A stretch of DNA of 64,000 nt, taken from assembly GCA_046530765.1 (NCBI GenBank), contig JBHEQS010000003.1, forward strand, positions 105,528 to 169,527, in the 5' to 3' direction. This DNA comes from Arsenophonus sp046530765 (GTDB lineage Bacteria > Pseudomonadota > Gammaproteobacteria > Enterobacterales > Enterobacteriaceae). Under the pieces are notes generated by a model. It ran no database searches. It worked only from the letters and a program-made list of their open reading frames with translations, and was not told where the DNA came from. Positions 34,401-48,162 of this stretch are shown piece by piece. How positions within the stretch are numbered: position 1 is the stretch's first letter; the number at the start of each line of letters is the position of its first letter. A program made the position numbers and the translations under genes.

Positions 34401-37235
34401 TTAGTGACCTCGTTTTAAGATTGATTTTAAAAATTGACCTGTATGTGATTTTTTACATTTTATAATTTGCTCAGGGGAACCAGAAAATAATATTTCACCA
34501 CCACCGCTACCTCCTTCTGGTCCAAGATCAACAATCCAGTCGGCTGTCTTGATAACATCTAAATTGTGCTCAATAATTACAATAGTATTTCCTTGATCAC
34601 GTAGTGTATGCAATACATGCAACAGTTGTTTAATATCGGCAAAATGCAAACCTGTAGTTGGTTCATCTAAAATATATAGAGTTTTTCCTGTACTTCGCTT
34701 GGAAAGTTCGCGAGATAATTTGATCCGTTGCGCTTCTCCGCCAGATAGTGTTGTTGCAGATTGTCCCAAACGAATATATGAAAGTCCAACATCTATAAAT
34801 GTTTGCAATTTACGCACCAATATAGGGATAAATGCAAAATGCTCATTAGCTTCCTCAATAGTCATTTCTAAAACTTCATGAATATTTTTATATTTATATT
34901 TTATCTCTAATGTTTCTCTATTATACCGCTTACCATTGCAATGATCACAATTAACGTAAATATCTGGTAAAAAATGCATCTCAACTTTGATCATGCCATC
35001 ACCTTTGCAAATTTCGCAACGCCCTCCTTTTACATTAAAACTAAACCTACTAAGTGAGTAACCTCGAGTTTGAGATTCAGGTACGCTTGCAAATAATATA
35101 CGAATTTGCGTAAATATACCAGTATATGTGGCTGGATTAGATCTAGGAGTTCTACCAATTGGTCTTTGATCAATATCAATCACCTTGTCAAAAAATTGTA
35201 ATCCTTCGATGTTTGTGTAAGGTGCAGGATTAGTATTAATAGCTTTATTTAATTTTTGATTAGCAATAGAAAATAATGTATCTTTGATTAAAGTTGATTT
35301 ACCAGAACCAGAAACTCCTGTAATGCATATTAATAAACCAACTGGAAGTTCAAGTGTTATATTTTTTAAATTATTACCTTTTGCACCAATAAGCTTTAGT
35401 ATTTTTTCTGTATTAATATGAGTTCTTTTTTTAGGAATATGTATTTTAAGCTTACCACTAAGATATTTGCCAGTTAATGAGTTTGGATTATTAATAATAT
35501 TGCATAATTTCCCCTGAGCAACGATATGACCTCCATATATCCCTGCTCCAGGACCTATATCTATAATATGATCGGAAGCACGAATTGCATTCTCATCGTG
35601 TTCAACCATAATAATAGTATTTCCTAAATTTCTCAAATTAAGTAAAGTACTCAACAATCTTTCATTATCTCGTTGATGTAAACCAATAGAAGGCTCATCT
35701 AATACGTACATGACACCAACTAAACCGGAACCAATTTGATTCGCCAGTCTAATACGTTGCGCTTCACCACCTGATAAAGTATCAGATGATCTGGATAGCG
35801 TTAGGTAATTTAATCCTATATTAACTAAAAACTTTAATCTATTGTTAATCTCTTTAAGAATTTTTTCTGCAATTTGCGCGCGACGCCCACTGAGCTGCAA
35901 TGTTTGAAAAAATATCATAGAGTCTTTAATACTAAAATCTAAAATTTCAGGTAAGCTAATATTTTCAATAAATACGAAACGAGACTCTTGTCGTAAACGT
36001 GTTCCATTACAAAAAGTGCATAAACAATTATTAATATATTTAGCTAGATCATCACGAACAGCAATTGATTTTGTTTCTTTATAACGACATTCCATATTAT
36101 GGATAACACCTTTAAACGGATGACATTTTACTGTAATATCTCCGTAATTATTTTTATATTTAAACTTAATTACTTCTTTATCAGATCCATATAAAATCAC
36201 TTTTTTAATTTTTGGATCTAAAGAACTAAACGTTGATTTAATATCAAATTTATAGTGTTCAGATAATGCCAATAGAATCTGAAAATAATAAAAATTACGC
36301 CTATCCCAACCATCTATCGCCCCATCAGCTAAAGAAATTTCTTCGTTTTTTATTATTCGATTTGGATCAAAAAATTGTTGCACACCGAGACCATCACAAT
36401 AATTACAAGCGCCAGCAGGATTATTAAATGAAAATAATCTAGGCTCTAATTCTCTAATGCTATAATCGCAGATAAGACAGGTAAAATTAGAAGAAAAAAC
36501 TAATTCACTTGCTTGGCTATCATCCATATTAACAATAATAGCAGTGCCGCCAGATAACTTAAGAGCGGCTTCGAATGATTCAGTTATGCGCTGAGCTATG
36601 TCGGAACGCACCTTAAATCTGTCAACAACAACTTCAATTGTATGTTTTTTGTATAATTCTAATTTAGGTGGATTGGATAAATCAGAAATTTTTCCGTCAA
36701 AACGAGCGCGAACATAACCTTGAGACGAGATATTGTCTATTATCTTAATATGCTCACCTTTACGATTTTTAACTATAGGAGCTAGCAACATAAGCCTCGT
36801 GCCTTCATGTAGAGATAGAACGTTATCAACCATCTGACTAATTGTGTGTGCATCTAGAGGAATATTATGATTAGGGCAGCGTGGCTGTCCAACTCGAGCA
36901 AATAGCAATCGCAAATAATCATGAATTTCAGTAATAGATCCGACAGTTGATCTTGGATTATGTAAAGTTGATTTCTGCTCAATGGAAATAGCTGGAGACA
37001 ATCCTTCAATATGATCTACATCCGGTTTCTCCATTAATGACAAAAACTGCCTAGCGTAAGTAGATAATGACTCAACATAACGTCTCTGACCTTCTGCATA
37101 TAGAGTATCAAATGCAAGAGAAGATTTTCCTGAACCTGATAATCCAGTTATTACAATTAATTTATCGCGAGGAATAATTAAATTAATATTTTTTAAATTA
37201 TGGGTGCGAGCACCTCTGACTTTAATGTTGCTCAT
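34401..37235 (-). CDS. uvrA: UvrABC excinuclease subunit A
   Basis: UvrA is the damage-recognition ATPase of nucleotide excision repair; its dimer loads UvrB on lesions. The 944-residue product (E. coli 940) has the full double-ABC architecture: Walker A GLSGSGKSS at 31-39, the first zinc site (CLICDYS and ACNYCDG), a first LSGGEAQRIRL signature, a second Walker A GVSGSGKST, the second zinc site (CEICKGDG and CDHCNGKR), the second LSGGEAQRIKL signature, and Walker B LDEPTTGLH. It is divergent from ssb, as in E. coli. In enterics both are SOS-regulated, but no LexA-like operator is visible between them. uvrB and uvrC are not in the window. Confidence 0.99.
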   Translation of the reverse strand: MSNIKVRGARTHNLKNINLIIPRDKLIVITGLSGSGKSSLAFDTLYAEGQRRYVESLSTYARQFLSLMEKPDVDHIEGLSPAISIEQKSTLHNPRSTVGSITEIHDYLRLLFARVGQPRCPNHNIPLDAHTISQMVDNVLSLHEGTRLMLLAPIVKNRKGEHIKIIDNISSQGYVRARFDGKISDLSNPPKLELYKKHTIEVVVDRFKVRSDIAQRITESFEAALKLSGGTAIIVNMDDSQASELVFSSNFTCLICDYSIRELEPRLFSFNNPAGACNYCDGLGVQQFFDPNRIIKNEEISLADGAIDGWDRRNFYYFQILLALSEHYKFDIKSTFSSLDPKIKKVILYGSDKEVIKFKYKNNYGDITVKCHPFKGVIHNMECRYKETKSIAVRDDLAKYINNCLCTFCNGTRLRQESRFVFIENISLPEILDFSIKDSMIFFQTLQLSGRRAQIAEKILKEINNRLKFLVNIGLNYLTLSRSSDTLSGGEAQRIRLANQIGSGLVGVMYVLDEPSIGLHQRDNERLLSTLLNLRNLGNTIIMVEHDENAIRASDHIIDIGPGAGIYGGHIVAQGKLCNIINNPNSLTGKYLSGKLKIHIPKKRTHINTEKILKLIGAKGNNLKNITLELPVGLLICITGVSGSGKSTLIKDTLFSIANQKLNKAINTNPAPYTNIEGLQFFDKVIDIDQRPIGRTPRSNPATYTGIFTQIRILFASVPESQTRGYSLSRFSFNVKGGRCEICKGDGMIKVEMHFLPDIYVNCDHCNGKRYNRETLEIKYKYKNIHEVLEMTIEEANEHFAFIPILVRKLQTFIDVGLSYIRLGQSATTLSGGEAQRIKLSRELSKRSTGKTLYILDEPTTGLHFADIKQLLHVLHTLRDQGNTIVIIEHNLDVIKTADWIVDLGPEGGSGGGEILFSGSPEQIIKCKKSHTGQFLKSILKRGH

Positions 37236-37522
37236 GTAACAAATCTTAGATGATAGATATTTAAATTGATAGATATTTAAATAATAAATAAAACTTTTTA
37301 TTATTACATAATTTAGACTGAATAAATATACATCATAACACAGATAATAATATTTTTAATTTATTAATTAAAATTAAAAGTTTAAAAAAATTGTAGTATA
37401 ATATTTTATAGTTATTTAGTTTACACTTAAACATTTTTAATTTTTATATTAAATTATAGAGTTCTCATGTTAAACTAACAATACTTAAATTTATTCTAAA
37501 ATTAATTTATTAGAGGTATAGA
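37236..37522. promoter_or_regulatory. Divergent uvrA/ssb intergenic region
   Basis: This 287-bp region separates the two divergent genes and must carry both promoters. A perfect -10-like TATAAT lies at 37397-37402, pointing towards ssb, without a good -35 at 17 bp. A ribosome-binding GAGG precedes the ssb ATG. No sequence of the form CTG-N10-CAG that would serve as a LexA box was found. It is also the point where gene orientation in the window switches from minus to plus. Confidence 0.5.
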
Positions 37523-38044
37523 ATGTCTAACAGAGGTATTAATAAAGTTATACTTATTGGAAACTTAGGTCAAGATCCTGAAATTCGTTATATGCCAAAT
37601 GGTGGTGCTGTTGCTAATCTTGCTTTAGCAACTTCTGAAAATTGGCGAGATAAACAAACAGGGGAAATGAGAGAAAAGACAGAATGGCATCGCGTTGTTA
37701 TGTTCGGTAAGATAGCTGAAATAGCTGGTGAATATTTGCGTAAAGGTTCACAAGTTTATATTGAAGGTTCGTTGCAAACTCGTAAATGGCAAGACCAAAA
37801 TGGTCAAGATAGATACTCAACAGAAGTTATTGTTAATGTTAACGGCACTATGCAAATGTTAGGTACGCGAGCTTATTTACAAGAAGGAACATCACAAAAT
37901 AATCCAGCTGGAGAATTTGGAAATATACAGAAAAATAAAAAAATTAATGATAACAATCAGTTGGAAGATTCCTATTCAGATAAAATCAGTTCAAATATGA
38001 TTAATGATACTTCAATGAATTTTGATGATGATATTCCATTCTAA
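37523..38044 (+). CDS. ssb: Single-stranded DNA-binding protein SSB
   Basis: SSB coats single-stranded DNA in replication, repair and recombination. The 173-residue product (E. coli 178) has the N-terminal OB fold (about 1-115; NKVILIGNLGQDPEIRYMP, WHRVVMFGK), a shortened low-complexity linker rich in Asn, and the intact C-terminal acidic tip DDDIPF that recruits partner proteins. The ATG follows GAGGTATAGA. It is divergent from uvrA and is followed by the largest gene-free stretch of the window. Confidence 0.99.
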   Translation: MSNRGINKVILIGNLGQDPEIRYMPNGGAVANLALATSENWRDKQTGEMREKTEWHRVVMFGKIAEIAGEYLRKGSQVYIEGSLQTRKWQDQNGQDRYSTEVIVNVNGTMQMLGTRAYLQEGTSQNNPAGEFGNIQKNKKINDNNQLEDSYSDKISSNMINDTSMNFDDDIPF

Positions 38045-39439
38045 TCTTTAAGAATGTTGATTTTCAATTTTTTAAAATATATAAAATTTATTATAAATTT
38101 CTTCTTTTTAAAAAATCTATTTTTTTTATAAAATCAATGAGGTTTTCCTGACTGATATATGAATTATAATTTAATATATAGTTATTAATATAAAAAATAA
38201 TTAATTTTAATCGTTATAGTTAATCATAAAATAAAAATTCTATAGAGTTTATAATGATAAGCGCTATTAAAACTATAAATTTATTAATAATAGTTATAAT
38301 TAATAACATTTTATTTAATAAATTACTTGTTATATATGATATGTTGTACGCATAACAACTATTAATCTTAATAGTTCTTTAAAGATGTTAATTTAAAATC
38401 AAACTTTGTAATTAAACTCAGTAACAAAAGCATAACTTAATAAAGGCAACAAACATGGCAATTTACATGATCAATTAACTATATATTTTTATAAAAATAA
38501 TAAAATATTAGCAAAAATATAAAATAACTTACTGAATAAAACATTTATACAATGTTTATTATACTTTTATTGAAAAGTCTATCTAAATATTAGTACAAAT
38601 ATTCAAGAATAATTCATTCATTAATTATTATTAATATTTAAAGAAATTACATATACAAATTAGGAATAAGTAAACTCATTAAGTATTATACTTATACATT
38701 AAATGTTTATATTGTATATATTAACATAGAAGAAAAATAACAATAATTTATATTACGTTGGCGTATATATATAAGTAAGAAATCAATTATTATAAACGTC
38801 ATTTAAATTTAATTTTAGAAACAACATTTCTATATATTAGAATATTAGAAAAAATTATTAAAGATACATTTATTGAATAAAGTTTTTATGTATGAATCTT
38901 TATCAATTAATACATTATAAAATAATATATTATATATAATTTTAAATTAATATGGAATAAGGTAATTATAAAAAATTATTACAACTACAATAATAAAAAA
39001 TATTTAAACCATTTGTTAATATTTTATTATTAATATTTAATATAGTGCTAAATTATTTATAACGAAATAAATCGTATTCTATTTTTAATGCAAACAACTA
39101 TTTAATAAATATTCATTTATTTTCAGATTATATTACTCTAATTCGATATAAGAAAAAATCAATCTTATTTTTCTAAAATATAACTAATGATTTTATTTTT
39201 TTATTCACATCTGAACAAAATTTATAAGCTATAGAACAACAACTTATGCTGAATATAATATCTCTATCAAAGATAATTATAAATTAAAATATATAAATAT
39301 TTATAAATATTTATATATAAAGTCATTTTATGCAATTGTGATAGATGGATGGCATTAAATAGAATAATAACATTTAAATCTGAATATAATATATTATGGA
39401 ATTAAAATACTTATATGATATACTAAAAATATAAATAAA

Positions 39440-39467
39440 TGTTTGTTATTTCTAGAAATAACAAACA
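39440..39467. repeat. 28-bp perfect palindrome
   Basis: The two 14-base halves are exact reverse complements with no spacer, and the half begins TGTTTGTTATTTCT. It lies in the large gene-free region. Confidence 0.8.
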
Positions 39468-40829
39468 ACGAAAAAAATATTTTAATAACTCATTGTTTTA
39501 TAAACAAATATCTAATTTTTATCATAAGATAAAATTGATAACTATTGATCGTAAATATAAATGAAGCAAATACAAACCAGTATCAATAAAGATTGTAGGA
39601 ATTAATAAGTTCACGATTAGTAATTTTAAAAAGGCTATATAATTATTAATTTTTACTGTGATTGTCTTACATTTTATGGTCATAAAAAGTAATAACTTAG
39701 TAGCGTTACTATATATGTTATTTGGATGAAATGATAATAAGAATAATTTATCTAAAATTTATTAATTATTGTAATGCGAGTTATATCACCAAAAAATTTA
39801 ATTTTATTTATTATGCAAGAAAAGACTTTCTAAGTATTGATGAATTTTTAAATAAAAGATATTGAGTGTTTGGCATTTAGTATATGATTTCACAACCATA
39901 TTTCATCGTAAATTATAAAAAAAGAATATATTATCAAAAATAATATGCATTAAATAAACTTTGATATTAATTTGCGATTATATTATTGAAAAATCAAATG
40001 AAATATTTAACTAATTTCATTTTACTAAAATAACAAATTATGTTGTGTTTTTAATGTAAAAATTTATATTATTAATAATATAAAATAAAATTAGTATACT
40101 TAATACTTTCAATTTACATAATAAGTCTTGAATTATTTACTAATAATGGTATTTTTAAGTAAATTGATATTATAGAAATATAAATTTTTACAATTATAAC
40201 ATTTATTAAATTTAATATACAGTACAATATAATTGTAACCTTATAGAAGAAATAAAAATAGTACATAAAGATCTTTGATAAACTTTGAATCACTAATTTT
40301 TATTTTACAATAAAAATTGTATATAGCATAACAACTAAGTCATTAAACTATATTAATTGAATATAGTTATAAGACAGACATACAAACTAAATATTTTAAA
40401 ATTAATTCTTGTTATTTACTTATAAATTAAGCAGTTAGCTAGTTTTATGGAAAGTTTTTGTAATAATTAAAAAGTAAATACATTCAATGTATTATGGAAT
40501 ATTATTAATATTAATAATATATTATTTCATTGCTTAAATTACTATAAATCTAATAGATAAAAATTGTCTGAGTGTGTTAGTTAACACAATATATTTGTGA
40601 CTATTAAAATTATTATATTGTAATTAATATATCAAAAAATAATAAATATATCTTGTCTATTTTAAAAGTATTTATAACTATGTAAAGACTAGAATTTAAT
40701 TCTATTACATAATTAATATAATTAAAATAAATAACTGTTTTAATGAAGTCGGTGCGCAATATACTTTTTACTAAAAATGTAGTAAATTGATTATTTTATG
40801 AAATTAATTTATTTATTAGATTTTCGATG

Positions 40830-40865
40830 TAATTATTAATTTTTTTTAAAAAAAATTAATAATTA
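40830..40865. repeat. 36-bp perfect palindrome with a T8A8 core
   Basis: Bases 40830-40847 are the exact reverse complement of 40848-40865. The centre is T8A8, identical to three other sites in the window, and the flanking arms extend the symmetry with TAATTATTAA. Confidence 0.85.
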
Positions 40866-43606
40866 GAACTAGATAATAAGTTATTTTATATAACTTATTA
40901 AATTATATTCCATTAGATTAAATAAATTATAACTATATTCTCTTAATAAATTCTACTGAAAATTTATAAATCAAAATTTTAAAATATTTTAAACTATAAA
41001 CTATCTAGTTTATAAGATATTCATCTTACTTGTTCCAAAAAAATTAAAAATTATTAAAACTTAAAAAAAGTTAATTGTTTGTTGTGTAAATTAATTTTAT
41101 TTTAATCTTCATCTTGAATGTCATGATTGTTATATAAAATATTAATTGTGTTATTCTTATAATAAGGAATTATTTAAAGGAAATATAGAATACTGATACT
41201 GATTAGATTTTAAATTACACATAATAATATTATTTAATTCTAATATTAAGATCAGTATAATTATTAATTAGTTGCTTGACATCTTGTATATCTTATTTTA
41301 CAAAAATCTAGAATGTTTATAGTTAATCTTGAATTTTATAAACGTAATATTTTTTATAAGATCTTAAAAAAAATCCATCAAATTAAATTTTTAATGTTTA
41401 ATTGATTTCAATCGCTATTAATTTGATGCATAATAAATTAATGTATATTTAATAAATAAAATTATTGTCATATCGATGCAATATTATTGATAATGTTATA
41501 TAACTAAAATTAAATTTTTATATAATTAAAATATATTTGAGAATAAAGTAAATGTTGTAAATAGTTTTCTAAATTTTGATAATACTAAAATACGTTGTAT
41601 ATATTAAATAGAAGAAATTCTCTTATGTCAATAAAGATTTAACAAATCAATATTATGACTATTTTATATATTTTACAGTAAAATACACGCTTATATATCA
41701 AAATTGTGATTGTACAAACCGTATTTATTATAATACAGAATATGATGAATGTCAATTTTTTATTTAATTTCTAAAATTTATATTTTTTCACTTAAATAAC
41801 TTTTATGCAATAATATTGCAAATCTTGGTATTATTGCAAACATACATGGTATTTACTAAACAATACATTTACAATTGAATGGTATTACATAATTAGCAAC
41901 ATTAATAATCAGAAAACAAAAAAATAAACTGCTAAATCCAATGATATAACAGATATAAAAAATATCATCTGTTGGAATGATATAACATGATCAAATTAAT
42001 TGGATTATGTTATTGCACTATAAAATTAATAACAAACTAAATTTTCAATTATAGATTTTTATTACAGAACTATACTATAATGTGTTTTATAACAGTATGT
42101 ACTATATAAAATATTTACATACCATACGTATCTATTTGATATTTTTTTTGAAAATTAGTGTAATTGATAATAATTAAGTTTGTGTTTTTTACTTTGTTAA
42201 AGTAGTTGATGTGTTAAATATAATTAATTTAATATTTAATGTAATTTTATAAAATTTGTAGATAAAATTTACTAAAATACAATTAATCAATAGTATAAAA
42301 CTTAAAGATAATAGTATTATTATACTCTTTTGAAAGTAATTTAACAACTAATTTTTTTAGAAATATATATTAATATAATAATTAACAAAATTAAAAAACT
42401 ATCATAAAAAATGTAAATGAAACTGTAGTTATCGTCTGAAGAGAATTAATTAAAATTATAAGTAATTTATGCTATGTTTATTAATTATATAGCATAATAT
42501 AGCATAAATTAAATCTATACAATAATTCTAAATAAAATTTTAATCGAAAACAACAATCTATTTTATATATAGAACTAGAAATTATCAATAATCATGTAAT
42601 GCAAAAATAATTGTTCTATAGTACAAAATATGATAAATATGTACAATTCTCTTCAATATCATGAAGTTAACAATAAAGTAATATATAACAATGAAAATTA
42701 GTTAGAAAAAATATAACTAATATATTTTTTCTAACACAATTAAAATATTAATTTAAGAAAAAATAAAGAGATATTTTGCTCTTTGATTATTTAACTAAAA
42801 ATTAAAAGAAATATTTATTTTTATCATAAAAATAATCTTAAAACATCAAAATACTGTATTAAAGACTAAAATTAGTAAATATAAAATTAAACTCAAATAT
42901 AACATTAACAGCAAACCAATAATCATTATAAATGATAATATTTTATGCAAAGTTTTTGAACAAAAATACATGGAATTAAGCATGCATCAATTAAAACTAG
43001 ATTAAAACCAAATTTGATAAAATACTAATTACTGCATTTGATTAGCATCAAATGCTAAAAGTAAATTTTTTTTAAATTTATATCTAATAAATAATATAAA
43101 TTAATAATAATTTTTAAAATCAAAGTATAATTTATAAAAATATTCTTTTTAAGATGTAATATATTTGAAGATTATCATAGTTATATAATTGCTATTAAAA
43201 TTTGATTATCAAAATATATCATAGGTAAAAAATAAGAATAAAAAAAAGATAATATTAATGAATAAATAATATATAAATTATAGTTATATTATTTATTATT
43301 AACTAAGGCTAAATATAATATAAGTAATTTTGTAAACTAATTATTACATCTGATTTTTTAATACAATGTTAATAAGTATTAATTTATATAATAGAATTAT
43401 ATGTTTATATATAATATAGATAGCACAAAACTATGATTTTTATTTTAATTTAATTCATTAAATTATATTAAGGTGCCAAATAGCATAACAAATTAACAAA
43501 ATTAACTCAAAAGTATTTAATATCTTTTATATAAGATATTATTATTTACATTGATATAAAACTAAATTAGTCAATTAAAATAAATAAAATTTTAATTATA
43601 TTGAAT

Positions 43607-43638
43607 AATTAAATAATTAAATAATTAAATAATTAAAT
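43607..43638. repeat. Octanucleotide tandem repeat, 4 copies of AATTAAAT
   Basis: Four identical 8-bp units lie in the gene-free region. Confidence 0.9.
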
Positions 43639-44791
43639 AATATTGTAATAACACATGATAGTTTATATAAGATATTTATCTTAATATATAACACTAAGAT
43701 AAATATTATTTTTTTTACTTTAAAATCAATTAAATATATGTAATCTAATTACATTTCTATCAAAGAAATATCACAGCAAAATTTAGTTGCTAAGATACTT
43801 TTTTACAAACAATGAAATAAAAATAGAAATTTAGAAATATCTTTATAAGATTAAAATACAAACATACTATTTATATTTTAAAAATATTAATTACTACTGT
43901 AAATTATACAATATAATTTTAATTTTAAAATATTCGATTATTTTTATAAATTCGAAAATTATATATATGAAATAATTTATTTTAAATATATTTTTATTTT
44001 AACTGTTAAAAGTTAATAAAATCTTCAAATAAATAATTAAAATATTACAAACACTTTTTATATTAGAAGATAATTAATTTTTTTTGAAAAAAGTTATTAA
44101 TGTAATTAATTTTAAAATTATTATAACTTTCAGACATGATCTATCTGATTATTTCAGATTGATCAATTTAGTATATGTAATTTTTATACAAATTATGGAT
44201 TAGATATTTAAACTTATAACCATTAATGTTTATTTAAGAAAGAAATTGATATTAAAATATATAATTATAAAAAAAATATTATTTTGATATATTTGTTTAA
44301 CTTATAACTTTAATTTATTAGTAATAATAATATAGAAATATTTTCTAAGTCTTTTTTTAATTTTACTATTATTAGAATTAGTAATAGTTACAAAAATTAT
44401 TTTATTTAGTCTATAATTTCCTATAAAACATTATTTATTTATAATGAATAATGTGAAATTATGGAATTATTAATATCACTATAGATTAGTTTATATTTTA
44501 ACTTTATATTTAGCAAAATTAAATTTAAAGTTATAATAGGTTGTTTTATACATTGTGCAATATTATTTTATGTAATGTATTACAAGTTTTGTTTTATATA
44601 AATTATATGAAAAATACTATTTAGGAGTGTATATTAGTAATTAAAGTGTTTATAAAAAAGTTCAATATTTAGTATTTTTTTTATAAAGATAATTATTTTA
44701 CTTATATTAAGCTTCATTATTTTATTTTTTTAAAGTTGTTCTAGTTGTTGTTAGATCAAGCATAACAAATAATTACTTAAATTTAGTAAAA

Positions 44792-44841
44792 ATTTCTATT
44801 AATTGATAATCGCTATTAAGTTACTATCAATTAATAGAAAT
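44792..44841. repeat. Inverted repeat with 17-bp perfect arms
   Basis: Bases 44792-44808 pair perfectly with 44825-44841 around a 16-base loop that contains the mixed sequence CGCTATTAAG. Confidence 0.8.
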
Positions 44842-45781
44842 AATCTTAATAGTTACTATTATTCTTACTTAGTATCTTATTGATTATTATATTAATTTTT
44901 CTAATATTTTATTAGTTGATGCACTGTAATTGGATTATTTAAAAATAGTTTTTGTTATATTATAATAAACTTTAGGCGACTCAAGCAAAATCAATATAAT
45001 AATTGTTTTTACTTAAATTTATTTTTAATATCTTAGCATTATTTTAGCTTTATAATGATTGACTTGAAATTATCTAATCATCTAATGTATTATAAGATTC
45101 TATATTTAACTTAAGCTTTAATATTATTAATTGTAATTTTATTATTTTATTATTTTATTACTAATAAAACATCTTTTTAAATTTACTTCTTACACTAATA
45201 TAAAATTTAGTTAAATTAATTTACTGAAGCGCTTTTTAACATTATGTATATATAACTTTTTGATATATTTTCTATAACATTATTTCTTTATGATATTTTT
45301 CTAATTTTGCTATTCTTAATCATACAATTTTATTATTAATGATCGATAATCATAATAATTATTTTATTAGCTAACTAACTTTTATATTTTTCATATCTTA
45401 AAATTATGCAAACTGAAAGATATTAATCATGATATTTGAATGGTAAAATAAAGAATGAAAAAATTAATGTATATTCTTGTATAAATATAGCAGAAGAATT
45501 AATATGATAATAAAAATTAATATGGAACGAAATAAATTATAAAAGTTTTCTTTAATATGTTACTAAATAATTTACTAGTCGAATCTCTTTTGTATATTTA
45601 ACTAAATATACTTTGTATACAAAGTATTTATATCGATTTTACAAACATAGCGTATATATCTTATCATCAACAGTTGGCGAAAAAGATCATTAATAAATAT
45701 ATTGTATATTACTATTAAATATTTAATTAAATATAATCTTCATAGATTAATAAGAAACATCAAACATCAAGAAAAGAACTG

Positions 45782-45815
45782 TATAATTAACATTATTATA
45801 ATAATGTTAATTATA
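45782..45815. repeat. 34-bp perfect palindrome
   Basis: The 17-base halves are exact reverse complements without a spacer, and each half has a single G or C pair. It lies in the gene-free region. Confidence 0.8.
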
Positions 45816-48127
45816 TCATTTTTTGTTATCTGAAACTAACTACATTTTTATTTATACAAACAACTTTATCTCTGAAAATGATTGTAATATTTTAGTAATT
45901 ATAAATATAAGTGACACAATAACTAAGAAAATGCATAATTTATTATATATAAATTTAATAAAACAATAATTTACGTTCAAGATGCTGCTATGCTAAACTT
46001 ATAAAAATCTTATTAATTAATGGATATTGAATTTATTTAACAATCTGAGTAATGAAGATAATAGCTTTTATAATTCAGATTTATACAATAAGCTACATAT
46101 TAATAATTGAAAACAATAAAGATTATACTAGCAACGCAAGAAAAAATCTTTTTCTACATAAGAAATTGAAACAATTATAATTGCAAGTATCACTATCACT
46201 GTAAAAAAGAAATACTTAGTAATTAAAACAATGCAGAAGAATTATTGATTGGAACTAGATTTTTAAAAAATTAAGTATAGATATTATTTATTAAATTAGA
46301 AAATTTATATATTTAATAAATAAATCGAATGAAATAAAAAAACGCGTCAATTAAATTATTTCTGAATAAAAATAAAAATAAAAATAAAGAATTATTTCTA
46401 CATTTTAAACCTTACTACATAAAGTTATATAACAAACCAATATATAACACATATTGATTTAAACTTTTATTAATATAATATTATAAAATAAATAGTAAGA
46501 ACGAGATAATTTAAAATTTTAATTATATTAAACAAATCTATTCATTGGATGGTTATCAATACAATAGAACTAGTTACACTTTATACTTAATAGCAACAAC
46601 GTATTTCATAAATGTAAATGGCAATATCAAGAAGTGAAATAAAATTTCACTTATTTTAAAAGAATTGATAATGTATGATTAATATTGATATTAAAGTTTA
46701 AAAAACTAAACAAACTATACATAAATGAGTATAAGTACAAAACAACCAGCATGAATAATTTGAATAGCTATCATTATATAAACTTGATTGGCATTAATGA
46801 TAATTGTTGGTATGATTATATAAATGATGATTCAATTCTCTAAATCAGTATTATGTACCAATTACTATAGAATTTATTATTTGATAAATTATATAGCAAT
46901 TGGTACATATATATTAAAAATAAAAAGTTAAAAAACTACTTAATAACATTTTCTAAATAGAATATAGATGAAAATCTAAAACTGAATATTAATTAACTAA
47001 TAATTTGATATTCTTACTAACTTAACAATATTTTTTTAGAAAAAATATTATGTAAAAGAAATAAAATTAAGAATTTTTATGAATCCATATAAAGTATTGA
47101 AAAGTTTATTTAAATAAAACATTAATACAAAGAAAATTCTATCTTAAAACAAACTATTTGTTAGTTTAGAGTTTATATTTAATATTTATTAAATAATCAT
47201 TGTTTTAAAATTATCAATAACTAAGTATATGACATGATAAGTAAATTAAAAGAATATCTAGTATAATATTATAAAAACAATGCAAAATATGAAAGAAAAC
47301 AATACAATTAACTCAAAATAAGATTCGTTTTATAATCATGCTACCAGAATAATAATGTGTCATCAGCAGTAATTATAAGTTAGTTAATATTAAATACTAT
47401 TTATAATACATTTCTTATCAAACTGATAAAGTTGAGATACTTATTTGTTATATAAAACGCTAGATATAAATATATTTTAATCTCTGCATAAGGCCTTAAT
47501 GTGATGTATTATATTGAAAAGATAATATGTAAATAGTACATTACTAACATTAATTATCAATGTTAGTATGATAAGTTAGTAGTTCTTGTTTTGGTACAAT
47601 TTTGTATAAAAACAAGAATTTTAAATTTAAATATTATTAAATATTTTAATTAAAAATTATTTAACTTAAATTATTGTTATTTCTGCAATTATTAATTATA
47701 TATTTATTCTTTTTTTTAAATAAATAACCATATTAATAAAGTATAATTTTTATTTTTTTGTTTTTAAATAAAAAGAATTAATTTTAGTTACATAATTAAG
47801 TATGATAATAGATTGCTATTTTTTCGCTAATTTTAGGTCATTTGAAATTAATGATATATAACAAGTATATCAAATTTAATATGATATAGTTATTTTTTTA
47901 AAAAAACATATTATTGCGTTTGTCAACATAAATTATAGATAATGCTTATAATTTTTATTATATGATATTTACAATATTTTCATTATAGCAATAAATAAAA
48001 ACATTGCTACTAGTATTTACATTAATAATTTTTCTGACATTAAGACTACTATGGAGAATGATTGATAATCATTAGTTCTTACTTTATATATTCCAAATAG
48101 TTATATTATGCTAATATTCTAAATAAA

Positions 48128-48162
48128 ATATTTGTTTTTTATTTTAAATAAAAAACAAATAT
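48128..48162. repeat. 17-bp perfect inverted repeat with a one-base centre
   Basis: Bases 48128-48144 and 48146-48162 are exact reverse complements around a single T; the arm begins ATATTTG. It lies in the gene-free region. Confidence 0.8.
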
